Origin: Peromyscus leucopus | Taxonomy: Eukaryota > Chordata > Mammalia > Rodentia > Cricetidae | Direction of reading: 5' to 3' | Length of the DNA: 64,000 bases | Assembly (NCBI RefSeq): GCF_004664715.2 | Contig: NC_051066.1 | Location: 84,159,735-84,223,734, forward strand | Notes under the pieces: model-generated | Seen by the model: only the letters and a program-made list of their open reading frames with translations | Told to the model about the DNA's origin: nothing | Databases searched by the model: none | Part shown: positions 21,761 to 33,001 of the stretch, one piece after another | How positions within the stretch are numbered: position 1 is the stretch's first letter | Layout: each line of letters starts with the position of its first letter | Position numbers and translations under genes: made by a program

Positions 21761-22639
21761 GAGAAAGTAAAAAAAATTCTTAGAAACAGCGATTTCCATC
21801 CAAATGAATGGTAATTTAAAAATTATCTTGGGGGAGAGAGTTTAAAAGGCTGGAGGATATTGTTGAAATATTGTAGTTGTCTACAAAATGTTGACACATA
21901 TCAAAGATATGATAGTAGATGCGCCATATGGGAGGCAGGGGCCTGGGCTTTAGTTCTAGGAGCCATGACTCCCGAGGGAAGGTGAATTGAGCATTGCTCA
22001 ATGTGTGAGAATGCCATTGTCCTTATTGGCTCCAGCCTGGCTCAATAATAGGGCCACCTTCCATCTGAACCCTCAAAGTACATCCTTTTTTTATTTTATG
22101 TTATATTTTAAGGTTTATCAAAGATCAAGTTCTGTGCTTCACCAGAATTGGTACGTTTAAAAAAATGGCTTTTGTTTTTAATTTAATCTATTATGGAAAA
22201 AAACAAGGACTGGATTCAGGTGGGTGGATTTAGTTACCTATTCATCAAATTACAGGTATTGATTGCAAGTTACTACACCTTAGCATCTGATACCCTTAAG
22301 ATGTTTAAATGCCACTATCTCGTTTCTTCTAGGGTTAGCATTCCATAGCAATTGCATTTTCTAACTAGTTGCTCCCAGATAAGCAGCATTTAAAGCATTT
22401 TTAATAAATGTCTACTGGAGACCCTACAGTTTCCCTAAATCTTCAGTTTCACATGAACTCTTTACAGTGGTGAAGACCATTAGAAACACCTAAATATGAA
22501 ACTAGTTTGTATGTGAGATAGATAATTCTCCTTATCTACAGATAATTTTATAGTCTGTTACCTTCCTTGAAACTTATATTCACATATCCAACAGTCTGTC
22601 TATATTTTGACTTGAATACTGAATAAGGGTTTAAACTTA
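21761..22639. other. Unassigned interval
   Basis: No gene or repeat family recognised; AT-rich. Confidence 0.4.
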
Positions 22640-22770
22640 CTTGCTGGGAATATAATTAAATGGTAGAGTGTTTGTTGAACTAATATGAGGCTCCTGGTTC
22701 AGTTCCCAGTACTATTAGAAATAAGTAAGTTGGAAAGTCAATCAATCAATCAATCAATTAATCAATCAAG
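22640..22770 (+). repeat. ID-type SINE with (AATC)n tail
   Basis: CTTGCTGGGAATATAATTAAATGGTAGAGTG and GGTTCAGTTCCCAGTACTAT correspond to the A- and B-box regions of tRNA-derived ID elements. About seven AATC units follow (22738-22769). Confidence 0.65.
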
Positions 22771-22987
22771 CTCTTGACTTTTCCCAATTCAGTAAATTCT
22801 TTTTTCCAGTTGTTCGAGAAATAATGCTTGGAGCCATTTTCACTCTATTTTTTGTTCCCTATCTACATAAAATTCAATAACAAATCTCACTTTGTCTTTC
22901 AAAATATAACTAGAATTCACCACTCAGCACTGCAGGTACTGCTGGACTGAGTATCATTAGTTTTCACCTCAAAGAGCTACAGGAAGA

Positions 22988-23377
22988 TGCTGTGGGATGG
23001 TCTGTATGTCAAATTGCTCTGATTGGTCAATAAATAAAACACTGATTGGCCAGTGGCCAGGCAGGAAGTAGGTGGGACAAGGAGAGAGGAGAATTCTGGG
23101 AAGCGGAAGGCTGAGGCAGAGAGACACTGCCAGCTGCCGCCATGACCAGCAGCATGTTAAGACGCCAGTAAGCCACCAGCCACGTGGCAAGGTATAGATT
23201 TATAGAAGTGGATTAATTTAAGCTATAAGAACAGTTAGCAAGAAGCCTGCCACGGCCATACAGTTTGTAACCAATATAAGTCTCTGTGCTTACTTGGTTG
23301 GATCTGAGTGGCTGTGGGACTGGCGGGTGACAAAGATTTGTCCTGACTGCGGGCAAGGCAGGAAAACTCTAGCTACA
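22988..23377 (+). mobile_element. Solo LTR, class II ERV (family starting TGCTGTGGGATGG), copy A
   Basis: This 390-bp element starts TGCTGTGGGATGGTCTG and ends AGCTACA. Exact 6-bp duplications GGAAGA lie at 22982-22987 and 23378-23383. It holds TTGGTCAATAAATAAAACAC near the 5' end and the GC-richer GACTGGCGGGTGACA near the 3' end. The 6-bp duplication fits ERVK-type integrase. No internal region remains, so the provirus recombined to a solo LTR. Confidence 0.92.
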
Positions 23378-23424
23378 GGAAGAGGCTTTTGCTTTCATTC
23401 TTGCATGCATTCAACTCTATTCTC

Positions 23425-23975
23425 AACACAGTTGCCAGCTTGGCCTCCAAAAACTTCAATCAGGATCCTATCACTCTTGGCTCAAAGTCCTTCATCATTA
23501 CCCAACTTCCCTCTTATGCTAAAGAAAGTCCTCACAGTATAGGAGAGCATTTTCTCTCCTTTCCCATCTGTAAGATAGTTCTTGCTTCTTTCCTCATTTT
23601 TCATACTCTATTGCTCTCTATCCCACCCTCTGCCCTGAGGTTCTAGGAACATTCCTAGGATGATTATAATTCATGCCTCTTTTGTTCCTGCTTCATGTTT
23701 CCTTATTCTAAATATCCCCCCCTTATTTCTATTAAGTGTTCTCATCTTGGCAAGCTTCCCTTAATCACACTTAGAATTCATGTATAGTTTATCCTATGCA
23801 AGTACTGTTAAGCACCATTTGATGAACAGTGGTTTTTTTTTCTTCCTTGCCTGTATCCTTCACTGAACTGTCAGCTCCTTGTGGACAGGCACTTGGTTTT
23901 ATTCACTACCTTATCTATAGTGCCTAGCTCTGTATACTCTGTGTGTTCAGTAAATGGTTGATGAAAAATTAAGGA
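23425..23975 (+). repeat. L2 LINE 3' region
   Basis: The L2 terminal order is clear: CTGAACTGTCAGCTCCTTGT, GGACAGGCACTTGGTTTTAT, CTATAGTGCCTAGCTCTGTA and CAGTAAATGGTTGATGAA at 23863-23965. More diverged L2 text extends left. Confidence 0.8.
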
Positions 23976-24484
23976 TGTTTACATTAAAATTCTTTAGTGA
24001 AAGAACACTTTCGGAAACTTTGTCTGACACAAGTCTAGGAGGATTGTCTAATTGATCCAATACATAGTCAGTATGGTCATCTTGGCTCAGTTAAAAAGTT
24101 CAGATGATGAATTCCACATCTGAACAGAGCCTGGTTTGCAGGTACTGGAGGTGATTATCCATTCAGAATTTGAGTCTCCTCTTACCTGCCTTCTTGCTTT
24201 CAAAGCATTTCTTGGTGGCTAATGAAAGTTAAAACCTTTTCCCTCAATTCTGTTTTGAGTAAATTACCTTCATAATTTTCTAGGAAAGTAGTTCATAGAC
24301 ATCTGTCTACTCATAGACCATGACAAATGGATAAAATAAATATGGAAAAGATAACTAAGTATCCTTAGAATAAAATATGTCAGAGAGGAGCACATCTCTG
24401 GATGAGTGAATGAAAGAAAGAATGTGAAAATTACCAACTTGTCTAAGTGAATGTCTGTGTTTTTCACATAAGATATGTTTCAGC
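23976..24484. other. Unassigned interval
   Basis: No recognisable feature. Confidence 0.4.
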
Positions 24485-24720
24485 TGAAGAGATGGTAGCT
24501 CAGTGGTCCATAACACTTGTTGATCTTGCAGAGGACCCACATTTGATTCCCAGCACCCACATGGTGGCTCACAACCCTCTGTAACTTTGTTCCAGTTGCA
24601 GAAGGCTTGATGCCTTCTTCTAACCTTCCAGAGCACCAGGCACCAGGTACACATATAGACACATAAGTAAAACAGTCATACCCATAAAATGAAATAAATA
24701 AATCTAGAAGTAATTTTTTA
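24485..24720 (+). repeat. B2 SINE
   Basis: GAAGAGATGGTAGCTCAGTGG, TTGATTCCCAGCACCCACAT, GGTGGCTCACAACCCTCTGT, GAGCACCAGGCACCAGGTAC and an ATGAAATAAATAAATC tail follow the B2 consensus with many substitutions. Confidence 0.9.
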
Positions 24721-25489
24721 AAAATCCAATGAGAGGTCCCCACAGGTATCACTGCAGTCAGGAAAATGAACTGAGAATGAAAACTCAGTTCAGCCCAACT
24801 TAGTCTGCCAGGCTGGATCAAACTTCAAGAGTCTGATGCCAGGAAGTTTATTGGCAGCATATTTAAACATAGTATAATTTGATAACTTTCTTGGTGTAAT
24901 ACAAACCCTTATTTACAGGAAGCATAATTAATTCCTCAAAACACAACTCAGGGTGCATGTCATTTTTCCCCCAAGAAGATGCAGTCTACAGATAGGCTAC
25001 CTGTATTAGCTTGAGTGTCTAGGGAAGGATCTGACATGGTCTCTTTCACCCTTTGAGTTTTTGTTCTGGCTCTTCAATTACCCAAATACTTATACTTCCT
25101 CTAACTCCTACTCATGGGAGATGAGGCCCCCTACTCTTGATCTCAGCTTAGAATTTCCATTATGCATAGGAGGATTCTCCATATTGAATCTTTCTGCTTG
25201 GTTGTGACTTCACTTAACTAATGAGTTGTGACCAAGAGTGGCATACATCACTCCCAGGCTCCTGCATTTTACAGGTAACTTCTGATCTTTCTGAGCTATA
25301 TTCCTTTTGGCATTTTTTTTGTTACTTTTTTTATCCTGGGTTCCCTCATAACCTTCAGGAGACTTGTAACATGAGAGAGAAACAAGCTTCTGTTGCCACT
25401 GATAGTCAGGGACTGTTATCACAGAATAGTCTAGCTTACTGTGACTGACTCACTGAGCTATGCCTTCATCCTATACTTCTCTATAGAGT
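24721..25489. other. Unassigned interval
   Basis: No gene or repeat family recognised. Confidence 0.4.
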
Positions 25490-25640
25490 TGTGAGCTTCT
25501 TCTACTCTTTATATTTATCACATCTTTACTGATAAGTGCATATACTATGTCTATCATGTTCATCTTTGTATCCTCAGCACTTGGAGAAAACTTTACCCGC
25601 CAAGTGTACATTGAGTTGATTTTTATATTTTTACCTACAT
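25490..25640 (+). repeat. Possible L2 3' end
   Basis: TTTATATTTATCACATC, GTATCCTCAGCACTTGGAG and GTACATTGAGTTGATTTTT resemble the L2 terminus; diverged. Confidence 0.45.
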
Positions 25641-25743
25641 ATCTCTGAGGTTTTAAACTTCTGGGAAAGCAGCAATTATATTTTGAAATCCATAAATGGT
25701 GCAGTATCTCACATTGTGTCAGATACTTCTTAAGAGTGGGCCT

Positions 25744-25896
25744 GCCGGGCGGTGGTGGCGCACGCCTTTAATCCCAGCACTCGGGAGGCAGAGACAGGCG
25801 GATCTCTGTGAGTTCGAGGCCAGCCTGGACTACCAAGTGAGTTCCAGGAAAGGTGCAAAGCTACACAAGAGAAACCCTGTCTTGAAAAAAAAAAAA
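25744..25896 (+). repeat. Young B1 SINE
   Basis: A near-consensus B1 (GCCGGGCGGTGGTGGCGCAC) with a short A tail. Exact 12-bp target duplications AAGAGTGGGCCT lie at 25732-25743 and 25897-25908. Confidence 0.96.
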
Positions 25897-26119
25897 AAGA
25901 GTGGGCCTTAAACATACTCATAAAGTGCTTATTTATTCCCATAATATTTGTGCCACTATTCGACCTGTATATCTTGTATGTAGGTCACTGATGTAGATCA
26001 CAGGGTTTATATTGGGTGATGATATGGCCTATATGTGGCTTGTGGTCTGAAGGTTTATATGCTGGAGGCTTTGTCCCAAGTGAGGCAGGGTTAATGTAGT
26101 GGAACAGTCAGTAAGTGGT

Positions 26120-26480
26120 ATGCTAAATAGCTTGTGAACTTGACACAAACCAGAAAACTTGACACCTAGGAAGAAAGAACCTCAACTGAGGAGTTGCCTA
26201 TTTTCTTAACTGTTTGATGTAGAGGAATTCAGCTCATTATGGGAAGTGTCACCCTTGGGAAGGTAGACTTGGGCTGTATAAGAAAAGTAACTGATCAAGC
26301 CAGAGGAAATAAGCCAGTAAATAGCATTCCCTTGTGGTCTCTGCTTCAGTTTCTGCCTCCAGGTCCCTCCTCAAATTCTTGCCATGACTTCCATGGATAA
26401 TAGTCTGTAATCTGTAAGCCAATCCTCCCTTAGTTGCTTTTAGTCACTGTGTTTAATCACAGTTAGAGAACTGGTAGGGC
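26120..26480 (+). repeat. Old LTR-like interspersed repeat
   Basis: Landmarks include GTGAACTTGACACAAACC, CCTCAACTGAGGAGTTGCC, GGGCTGTATAAGAAAAG (TATA-like), GGTCTCTGCTTCAGTTTCTG and TAATCACAGTTAGAGAACTG. This is the same rodent family layout as 41037-41444 (reversed there). Confidence 0.65.
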
Positions 26481-26610
26481 TTAGGGAAACTTAATTAAGT
26501 CATAGGGCACTGCTCTTGAAAGGGATTAATGCTTGCCCTGGAGAGATAGATGTATAAACTGAGGACATGCCCTCTCCATGGTATGGTTAAGGGAAAGGTT
26601 TTTATTGTAG

Positions 26611-26613
<3 letters not shown>

Positions 26614-26672
<59 letters not shown>
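26614..26672 (+). repeat. (GA)n microsatellite
   Basis: About 29 perfect AG units. Confidence 0.97.
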
Positions 26673-26676
<4 letters not shown>

Positions 26677-26875
26677 CAAAACAGTAGGGTTATAAGGAGA
26701 ATTAGCAGCTGACAAGAGAGAAGCCCATGAGCTGTAGAAGTTTAGCGTAGGGGAGAAGAGAGAAGAGCTTGGATGCTAGCATGGACTCTGAAATGGGTAA
26801 GAAGTGCTTATGTGTTTTTACTGAGGGAGCCTGGAAGTCAATATGTCCTTTGGCATGCTAATAGGCACCACAGAT

Positions 26876-27292
26876 TGTGGTAGTATTCTAATTGTACTGA
26901 AATGTGATTTTGATTGTATGTTAATAAATAAAGTTGCCCAGGGGTCAGAGCTATTAGAGCCATACAAAGAGCATGGCGGTGGTGGCACACGCCTTTAATC
27001 CCATAGATCTCTGTGTGTTCAGGGATACAGCCAGCATTGGAGACATACGCCTTTAAGACCTAGAGGGCTGTACATACAGACAGTGACGAGGCAGTCACGT
27101 GTTTGGGTTTACAACCAATGAGTAGGCAGAATGACTTTGAACCTATGGACACACAAGGAAATAGCTCTCTTTCGGGAAGCTGGGACAGCAGGAGGAAGGG
27201 TGAGATTTTAGCTCTGAGCTCTGACCTCTCGGCTTTCTCTTTTACATTGTTTCTGTGTTTCTTATTTAATAAGACTGTTGGATACATCTACA
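26876..27292 (+). mobile_element. Solo LTR, class II ERV (family starting TGTGGTRRTATT)
   Basis: This 417-bp LTR starts TGTGGTAGTATTC and ends ATACATCTACA. Exact 6-bp duplications ACAGAT lie at 26870-26875 and 27293-27298. The U3 holds AATAAATAAAGTTGCCC and two SINE-like modules (GGCACACGCCTTTAATCCC near 26985; ACATACGCCTTTAAGACC near 27045). It is the same family as 33596-34103 and 53166-53570 and akin to the provirus LTR at 2128-2601. Confidence 0.92.
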
Positions 27293-27298
27293 ACAGAT

Positions 27299-27889
27299 AG
27301 CCATTTGTACCTTCTGCCAGTGAGAAGAAAAATGGTTTCTTTTGGTAGTGGGGAATTGGTTTCAGAATTTCCTGAGGAATGCTAACTTTTGCCTAACCAC
27401 TAGAATTTTGGGCAAATGGAGCTTCCTGTGGACCTGACAACAGATTCTTTTTTTGTTTGTTGAGACAGAGTCTCACTGCATATGTGATGATGTTCTTAAA
27501 AGAAAGTTGTTGTAAGCAAGACCTCCCCACATGCTTGCCCCATTCCTTACATGGCCAGTTCTCTCTTTCTGCATCTCTTTGAAGGTGGAATAAGGGGTGG
27601 GGTGGGGTCAGTCAATTCCAAACAGATGGCACTTTTTCAAAAGGTAGCACTCTGAGATGGGGCTGGAAATGATGGGAGGTTTCATATCACCACTGTGAGA
27701 CAAAAGTTCCTTGACATGCTATGTCGTGGGGGAATTATTCTTTCAAATGAAGAGGGAAATATAAACCTTGGTAGATGAAGTTGGCCTTCCTTAGCTAGAA
27801 ATTAAGAAACTGCATAAGGAAGCTGAAATTAGCCATAATTAATGTGGCTAATAATCACAAAGTCTTATTGTAAACAGTATTAGGCCCAG
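27299..27889. other. Unassigned interval
   Basis: 27450-27480 (TTGAGACAGAGTCTCACTG) may be a B1 scrap on the minus strand. Otherwise nothing is recognised. Confidence 0.35.
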
Positions 27890-28060
27890 TTTACATGTTT
27901 CTAACTCATTCGATAATTATAATTCTCCAAAACTAGACACTACTATGTATGTCTGCATCATATAGGTGCGTTTACAAAGGCATGAGGCAATCAAGTGATT
28001 TGCCCATATTAAGTGCTGAATGATGGAATCCAGATTTGAAACCTGAGTATAACCCTGGTT
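27890..28060 (+). repeat. MIR SINE
   Basis: TACAAAGGCATGAGGCAATC, GTGATTTGCCCATATTAAGT and GGAATCCAGATTTGAAACCT follow the MIR sense order. Confidence 0.65.
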
Positions 28061-28503
28061 TTTGTGTCTGTTTCTCTTCCCAGTTCTGGGTTTTCAGACA
28101 GTAACAATAATACCACAGAAATTCGTATCAATCAGGTTTTTTAAGACCCAGTCACCTCTATATCTTGACCTTAAGAGGAGAAGCTGTGTCTTTATTACAA
28201 AGTGTTGTATGGCCTGAGGAAAGTGGTTTGCTTATTCTTGGTAAGTTTTTTCTCAGTGTCATGAGTAGGATTTTGTATAGAAAAATGGAGAGCTGAGTTT
28301 CCAATGGAGCATGATCTTGAAGTATACATCAGCTGAATTTTTATGAGAAAATATTGCTCAATACTCCCTGTCCATTTCCTTCTCATGAAATAATTGGAAA
28401 CATATTATAGGAGTGATGGATTTTCTACTTCCGAATTTCTTTTTGAGACTGAAGCCTGATAAAAATACAAGTTTTAGCTGCTATTCAAGAAATCTCTTGT
28501 ATC

Positions 28504-28670
28504 TCAGTGGTTCCCAGAAGAGGTGGTTCTTTACAATGGGGAGGGAAATTTTGAAGACTGGAGGGGGTGCTTTGCTTATTAAATTATTTAGAAGGGCAAA
28601 GTGCCAAGGACGGGGGATTCTAATGTCTTGCAATATATAGACTATTCCACATACAGAGAATCATTTCTTG
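28504..28670 (+). mobile_element. MER20-like hAT DNA transposon remnant
   Basis: It starts TCAGTGGTTCCCAGAAG, contains GGAGGGGGTGCTTTGCTTAT, AAGTGCCAAGGA and GTCTTGCAATATATAGAC. These fit MER20's order of TIR, GGGGGTGCTACTGG and CATCCTACAATGCACAGGAC. It is diverged and truncated. Confidence 0.6.
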
Positions 28671-29048
28671 TCTATATAACTTTTATATGTATCATTAAGT
28701 TGCCATGTCACTCAAACAACCTATTTAGAGATATTTGAGCTTAAAACTGGTTTGAATTTTACATCTCAATACAAACTATACACTGAATTTTTCAGCAAGG
28801 CAATTACCATGTAAATAAAGAAGAATATCTATTGTCCTGCATTGTACCTTACCAAGGGAGTTGATCATTTGAGAAAAATCACTTGGATATTTGAATCATT
28901 AGTACAAAAATCTTTTTTTTTTTGGGGGGGGGTGGTTTTATTCCTATCATGGTTCTAGACATTCCGTGTTAAGTACAAGTATCTGCTGGCTTCAATAGCT
29001 GCTCCTCTGTAGCTGTGGCCAAGCATTTACATATTAAGATAGAAGTTA
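28671..29048. other. Unassigned interval
   Basis: AT-rich; a T run followed by a G run lies at about 28914-28931. Nothing else is recognised. Confidence 0.4.
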
Positions 29049-29054
29049 GCTTTC

Positions 29055-29141
<87 letters not shown>

Positions 29142-29203
29142 CTCTCTCTCTCTCTCTCTCTCTTTCCCTCCCTCCTTCCCTCCTTTCTTTCTTTCTTTTT
29201 TTT
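29049..29203 (+). repeat. (TTTC)n/(TC)n/(TCCC)n pyrimidine tract
   Basis: About 90 bases of TTTC repeats pass into TC and then CCTC/CTTT units. The plus strand is essentially all pyrimidine. Confidence 0.97.
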
Positions 29204-29379
29204 TGAGACTGTTAAAGTACAAAACTTATCTCTTTGAAACCATGTGTGAATAAGCTGCACTGTTGATTTCATTGTAGGGTGGTGGAGGAATTATTTTAAA
29301 ATATTTATAGAAATGAGTGCTTCTGTTTAATGTGTTTGGAATGCTCTGAGTCAAGGAAGCTAGTTGTGGAATCATTTTC

Positions 29380-29700
29380 TTTCTTCTTTGTTAAATTTAT
29401 TTTTAAAGAGTGTACAAAGTAATGTGTTTTGTTGGGTGCATTTTTTATACATATACATCATTTTACTTTATTCTTATTATCCCCTCACCCAACCCCTACT
29501 TGTTGGCCTTCATCTCCAAATAACACCCTTTCCTACCTTTATATCACACGTATTCCATCATACTCTTTTCCCTTTTTCCTTCTTCATCCTTCTTCCCTTA
29601 AGATCTTTTCTTCTCGTGGTTCCCTTTCTACTTTAAACAAACACACATGCATGCACACATGCACACACGCACATCACACACACACACCATGCATACACCC
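29380..29700. repeat. CT-rich, L1-3'-end-like stretch and CA-rich end
   Basis: 29400-29640 (ACATATACATCATTTTAC.. CCCCTCACCCAACCCC) has the look of an antisense rodent L1 3' end. It ends with interrupted CA repeats at 29640-29700. Weak evidence. Confidence 0.4.
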
Positions 29701-29869
29701 ACATACTATAGGTAAATTTAAGTCTAGAGTCAGCATATGAGAAAAAAAAAATAATGTGATAATTACCTCTCTAATTCTGGCTTGTCTTGCTTAACTTAGT
29801 TCTGTTTCAAATGCTTAACCCATTCTTTTTCAAATGTCACTATCTCATTTTTTCTTTATGGCTAAAAAT

Positions 29870-30930
29870 TTCCATTCTGTGTATGTCCAGTGTTTTCTGT
29901 ACCCCTTTGTCTGTCCATTCATCTAGTCAGGTCCCATTTTCATAGCTGTTGTGTAGTGCAGTATCAAATATGCAGATATTTCTGTGTTAGGTTGACATAA
30001 GAGTTTCAACCCAGTTGCTTGTTATGGTTCTGTTTATGTTGTTGGTCACCTTCACTTCATTTTGATAGGTCATACATGCCCAGGAATTTATCCATTTCAG
30101 CTACCTTTGCAAGTATTTCTAGAATGCAAGTTTTCAGACTATTACTGATGTTTCTGAGTTTCAAAGGAATCTGTGGCAGAAGTCCCCCTTTCACCTCTAA
30201 TTGATTTCTTTTATCTGTTTCTTTGGGTTGGTTTAGCTCCGAGTTTGTCCTTCTTGTTTTCTGAGGAGGCAACTCTGACTGCAGACATTTTTCTTTTAGT
30301 CTCCATTAATGTCTGGGCTGATATTTACAATTTCTTGCCATCTACTGCTTTTTGTTTTGATTTTTATTATTTTCTAAGACCTTCAGTTACAACATTAGGT
30401 TATTTGGGAATGCTCTGTTTTTTTTTGTTTGTTTGTTTTTTGTTTTTTGTTTTTTCGAGACAGGGTTTCTCTGCGTAGCTTTGCGCCTTTTCCTGGAACT
30501 CACTTGGTAGCCCAGGCTGGCCTCGAACTCACAGAGATCCGCCTGCCTCTGCCTCCCAAGTGCTTGGATTAAAGGCATGCGCTGCCACCACCGCCTGGCC
30601 CTGAGAATGCTCTGAATTTGTAAGGCAAATATTCACAATCATTGCCTTTCCTCTTACAACAGCCATACTTACACTCCATTGTGTTTTCATTTGCTAAGAA
30701 GTTTAAATTTTCTTCTGGATTTCTCCAGTGACCCATTGGTCATGTAAGTGTATTGTTATATTTTGTTGAATCTCCAAGTATTTGTGTAGTTTCTTTTGCT
30801 ATTGATTTGTGATCATTTGGAGAAGACACGTCTTGCCTTTTTTTTGTACTTCTGAGAGATGATTTGTGCATCTTTGGTTTATATGTCTCTTCCAGTTTTA
30901 TTTGTAGGACTTCCTACTGCGCAGCAGGAT
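29870..30930 (-). mobile_element. Old L1 ORF2 fragment, antisense, split by a B1
   Basis: The plus strand shows complements of old L1 ORF2 landmarks: GGTCATACATGCCCAGGAAT TTATCC near 30070, CTAATTGATTTCTTTTATCT near 30198, and AGTGACCCATTGGTCATGTA near 30728. Stops are frequent. The interval 30418-30604 is a later B1. Confidence 0.7.
30418..30604 (-). repeat. B1 SINE, antisense
   Basis: Complement of a full B1 (GAGACAGGGTTTCTCTGCG to TGCCACCACCGCCTGGCC) after a T/GTTT-rich stretch that represents its tail. Target duplications GAATGCTCTG lie at 30408-30417 and 30605-30614. Confidence 0.93.
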
Positions 30931-32095
30931 TTAGAAGGCTCCATCCTGAGTAGCACTCACTGAAGGAAGAACAAGCTGTTATAACAACAACAGCAGCACA
31001 TTATACAGGATATGGAGATACACTTAAAATCAGTTAAATCCCACTAATACATCAACAATGGCCAGAAAGCAGAAAATGAGAAAACTAGTGTGCAATGTGT
31101 TATGAAGTTCAAATAGTCTTAGGATAGATGTATAAATAAATAATAAATGAATGAGATAAAGGAAAGAGTCAGGGGAAGTGGAAAACAGAAAAAAAAGCAA
31201 AGTTAAGTAAAGAAAATGGACAAAAAAGAAAATGAGGGGGAAAGACTTACGTAAGGAAAAACAGCAAGACATAAAAAGTGAAACAAAGATTCTTTGACTA
31301 TGAGAACATTGGAGAACAAAATTAGATAAATATAAGAAAGTGAGTGAAAATGAAATATGGTTTTGAGGTGGGGAGTGGGAAATACTTGCTGGGGAGATGC
31401 AGCCCTGGATGTCAAAGAGACCATTGGGCCTTCAGAGTTTTTCAGGCTCTACAGAAGTTAAATGCAGATTAGTGGATCTACCCTCTGAGCTTAGGTCAGG
31501 GCTATCAAACTTCAGGGTTATTCTCTATTGGTGAGATCAGTTCCAGGGCACCCAAATGGGGAGTCATGAGAATAACTACCAGAGACAAGCCTTCAGCCCT
31601 GATCTATGTACTTTTTGGAGGATGGTCAGACTCTGGCTCTCTTGGTCTCTGCAACTATCCTTCAGGGCTATCTCTGGCTCTAAGGCTACGGGAGATTAAA
31701 TTCTATTTTCCTGCCTTATGATTTTTCCCCACTCCCAGACCCTCTGGGGTAGCTTGGCTTCAACTGATTCTCAAGATGATTCTTAGCTTCTGCTGTCCAG
31801 ATCATGTATAATGAAATGATATGATTGCTTTCCATTGCTGGTCCATCTGTGGGAGAAACTACTGCCTTGTCAAAACCTGCAACTGGATTTGAGGCTTGTG
31901 AGTTCTGTGGGTTTGTCCTGAAGGCAGGATTTCCAGTCTCCTTTCATGAGGATCATTTAGATTAGTGGTTGGAGGGAGTTTTCCATGTTCTCTCTCCCAG
32001 CAGCATGGCTGGAGCTGTATTTGATTTGGCTTCTTTTTCTTTGAATCATTTCTCTTTCTTCAAAATTTTAAGGGATCCTACCACAACTCTTGTGG

Positions 32096-32097
<2 letters not shown>
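30931..32097. other. Unassigned interval
   Basis: 31090-31340 is unusually A-rich on the plus strand. 31360-31960 may be old L1-related text (CTGGGGAGATGCAGCCC, AGCAGCATGGCTGGAGCTG), but I cannot place it. Confidence 0.35.
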
Positions 32098-32127
<30 letters not shown>

Positions 32128-32128
32128 G

Positions 32129-32224
<96 letters not shown>

Positions 32225-32347
32225 TTCCTTCCTTCCTTCCTTGCTCTTTTTCCTCTTTTTTCTTTCTTTCTCTCTCCCTTTCTTTTCTTCCCTCCCTCCC
32301 TCCCTCCATCCCTCCCTCCCTCCCTCCTTCCTTCCTTCCTTTCTTTC
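32098..32347 (+). repeat. Long (TTTC)n/(TTCC)n/(CCTC)n pyrimidine tract
   Basis: About 250 bases, almost pure pyrimidine on the plus strand: TTTC/TTTG units, then about 18 perfect TTTC units, then TTCC, mixed, CCCT and TTCC blocks. All frames across it are open, which explains several long but meaningless reading frames. Confidence 0.98.
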
Positions 32348-32603
32348 TCTGGAATAGAGTACTTTTTTCCTAACTTTTGTCTTGCATTGATCACAAGGCC
32401 AGGGAATTCTAGCTCAAATGAATCGATAGTAGATCCAGCAGGCAAAGAAGCCTAGTAGACAGTCAAGTAACTTTGAGAAATGGTCAAATAAGCAACATGT
32501 GTTTCTTTAGTGTAAAGCACTGTAGTCTTTGAAATGCTGTTCTGCATAGTGAATCCCCCTGCCCTGCCCAAGAGAAATTAGTATTTTATGTTCCTCTGAC
32601 TAC

Positions 32604-32995
32604 TGCTTTGGGATGGTCTGTATGTGAAATTGCTCTGATTGGTCAATAAATAAAACACCATTTGGCCAGTGGCCAGGCAGGAAGTATAGGCGGGACTAAC
32701 AGAGAGGAGAATTGAGAGACCAGGAAGGCTGAGTCAGAGCGACACTGCCAGCCACCACCATGACAAGCAGCATGTGAAGATGCCAGTAAGCCATGAGCCA
32801 CATGGCAAGGTATAGATTTATAAAAATGGATTAATTTAAGATATAAGAACAGTTAGCAAGAAGCCTGCCATGGCCATACAGTTTGTAAGCAATATAAGTC
32901 TCTGTGTTTACTTGGTTGTGTCTGAGTAGCTGTGGGACTGGCGGGTGACAGAGATTTGTCCTGACTGTGGGCCAGGCAGGAAAACTCAAGTTACA
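32604..32995 (+). mobile_element. Solo LTR, class II ERV (TGCTGTGGGATGG family), copy B
   Basis: This 392-bp LTR starts TGCTTTGGGATGGTCTG and ends AAGTTACA. Exact 6-bp duplications GACTAC lie at 32598-32603 and 32996-33001. It is close to copy A (22988-23377) along its length. Confidence 0.92.
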
Positions 32996-33001
32996 GACTA
33001 C

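Noticed and set aside
22640..22770. tRNA-like A and B boxes
   Set aside because: They belong to a tRNA-derived ID SINE; no cloverleaf with a proper anticodon arm is evident.
22982..22990. Possible 9-bp target duplication for the TGCTGTGGG LTRs
   Set aside because: Copies B and C show that the last three bases (TGC) belong to the LTR; the duplication is 6 bp.
29015..29272. Open frames rich in Ser/Phe/Leu or Lys/Glu
   Set aside because: Microsatellite artefact of TTTC and TC repeats.
32046..32455. Long overlapping open frames across 32.0-32.45 kb (Phe/Leu/Ser-rich on plus, Lys/Glu/Arg-rich on minus)
   Set aside because: They are translations of the TTTC/TTCC microsatellite, which lacks stop codons in all frames.
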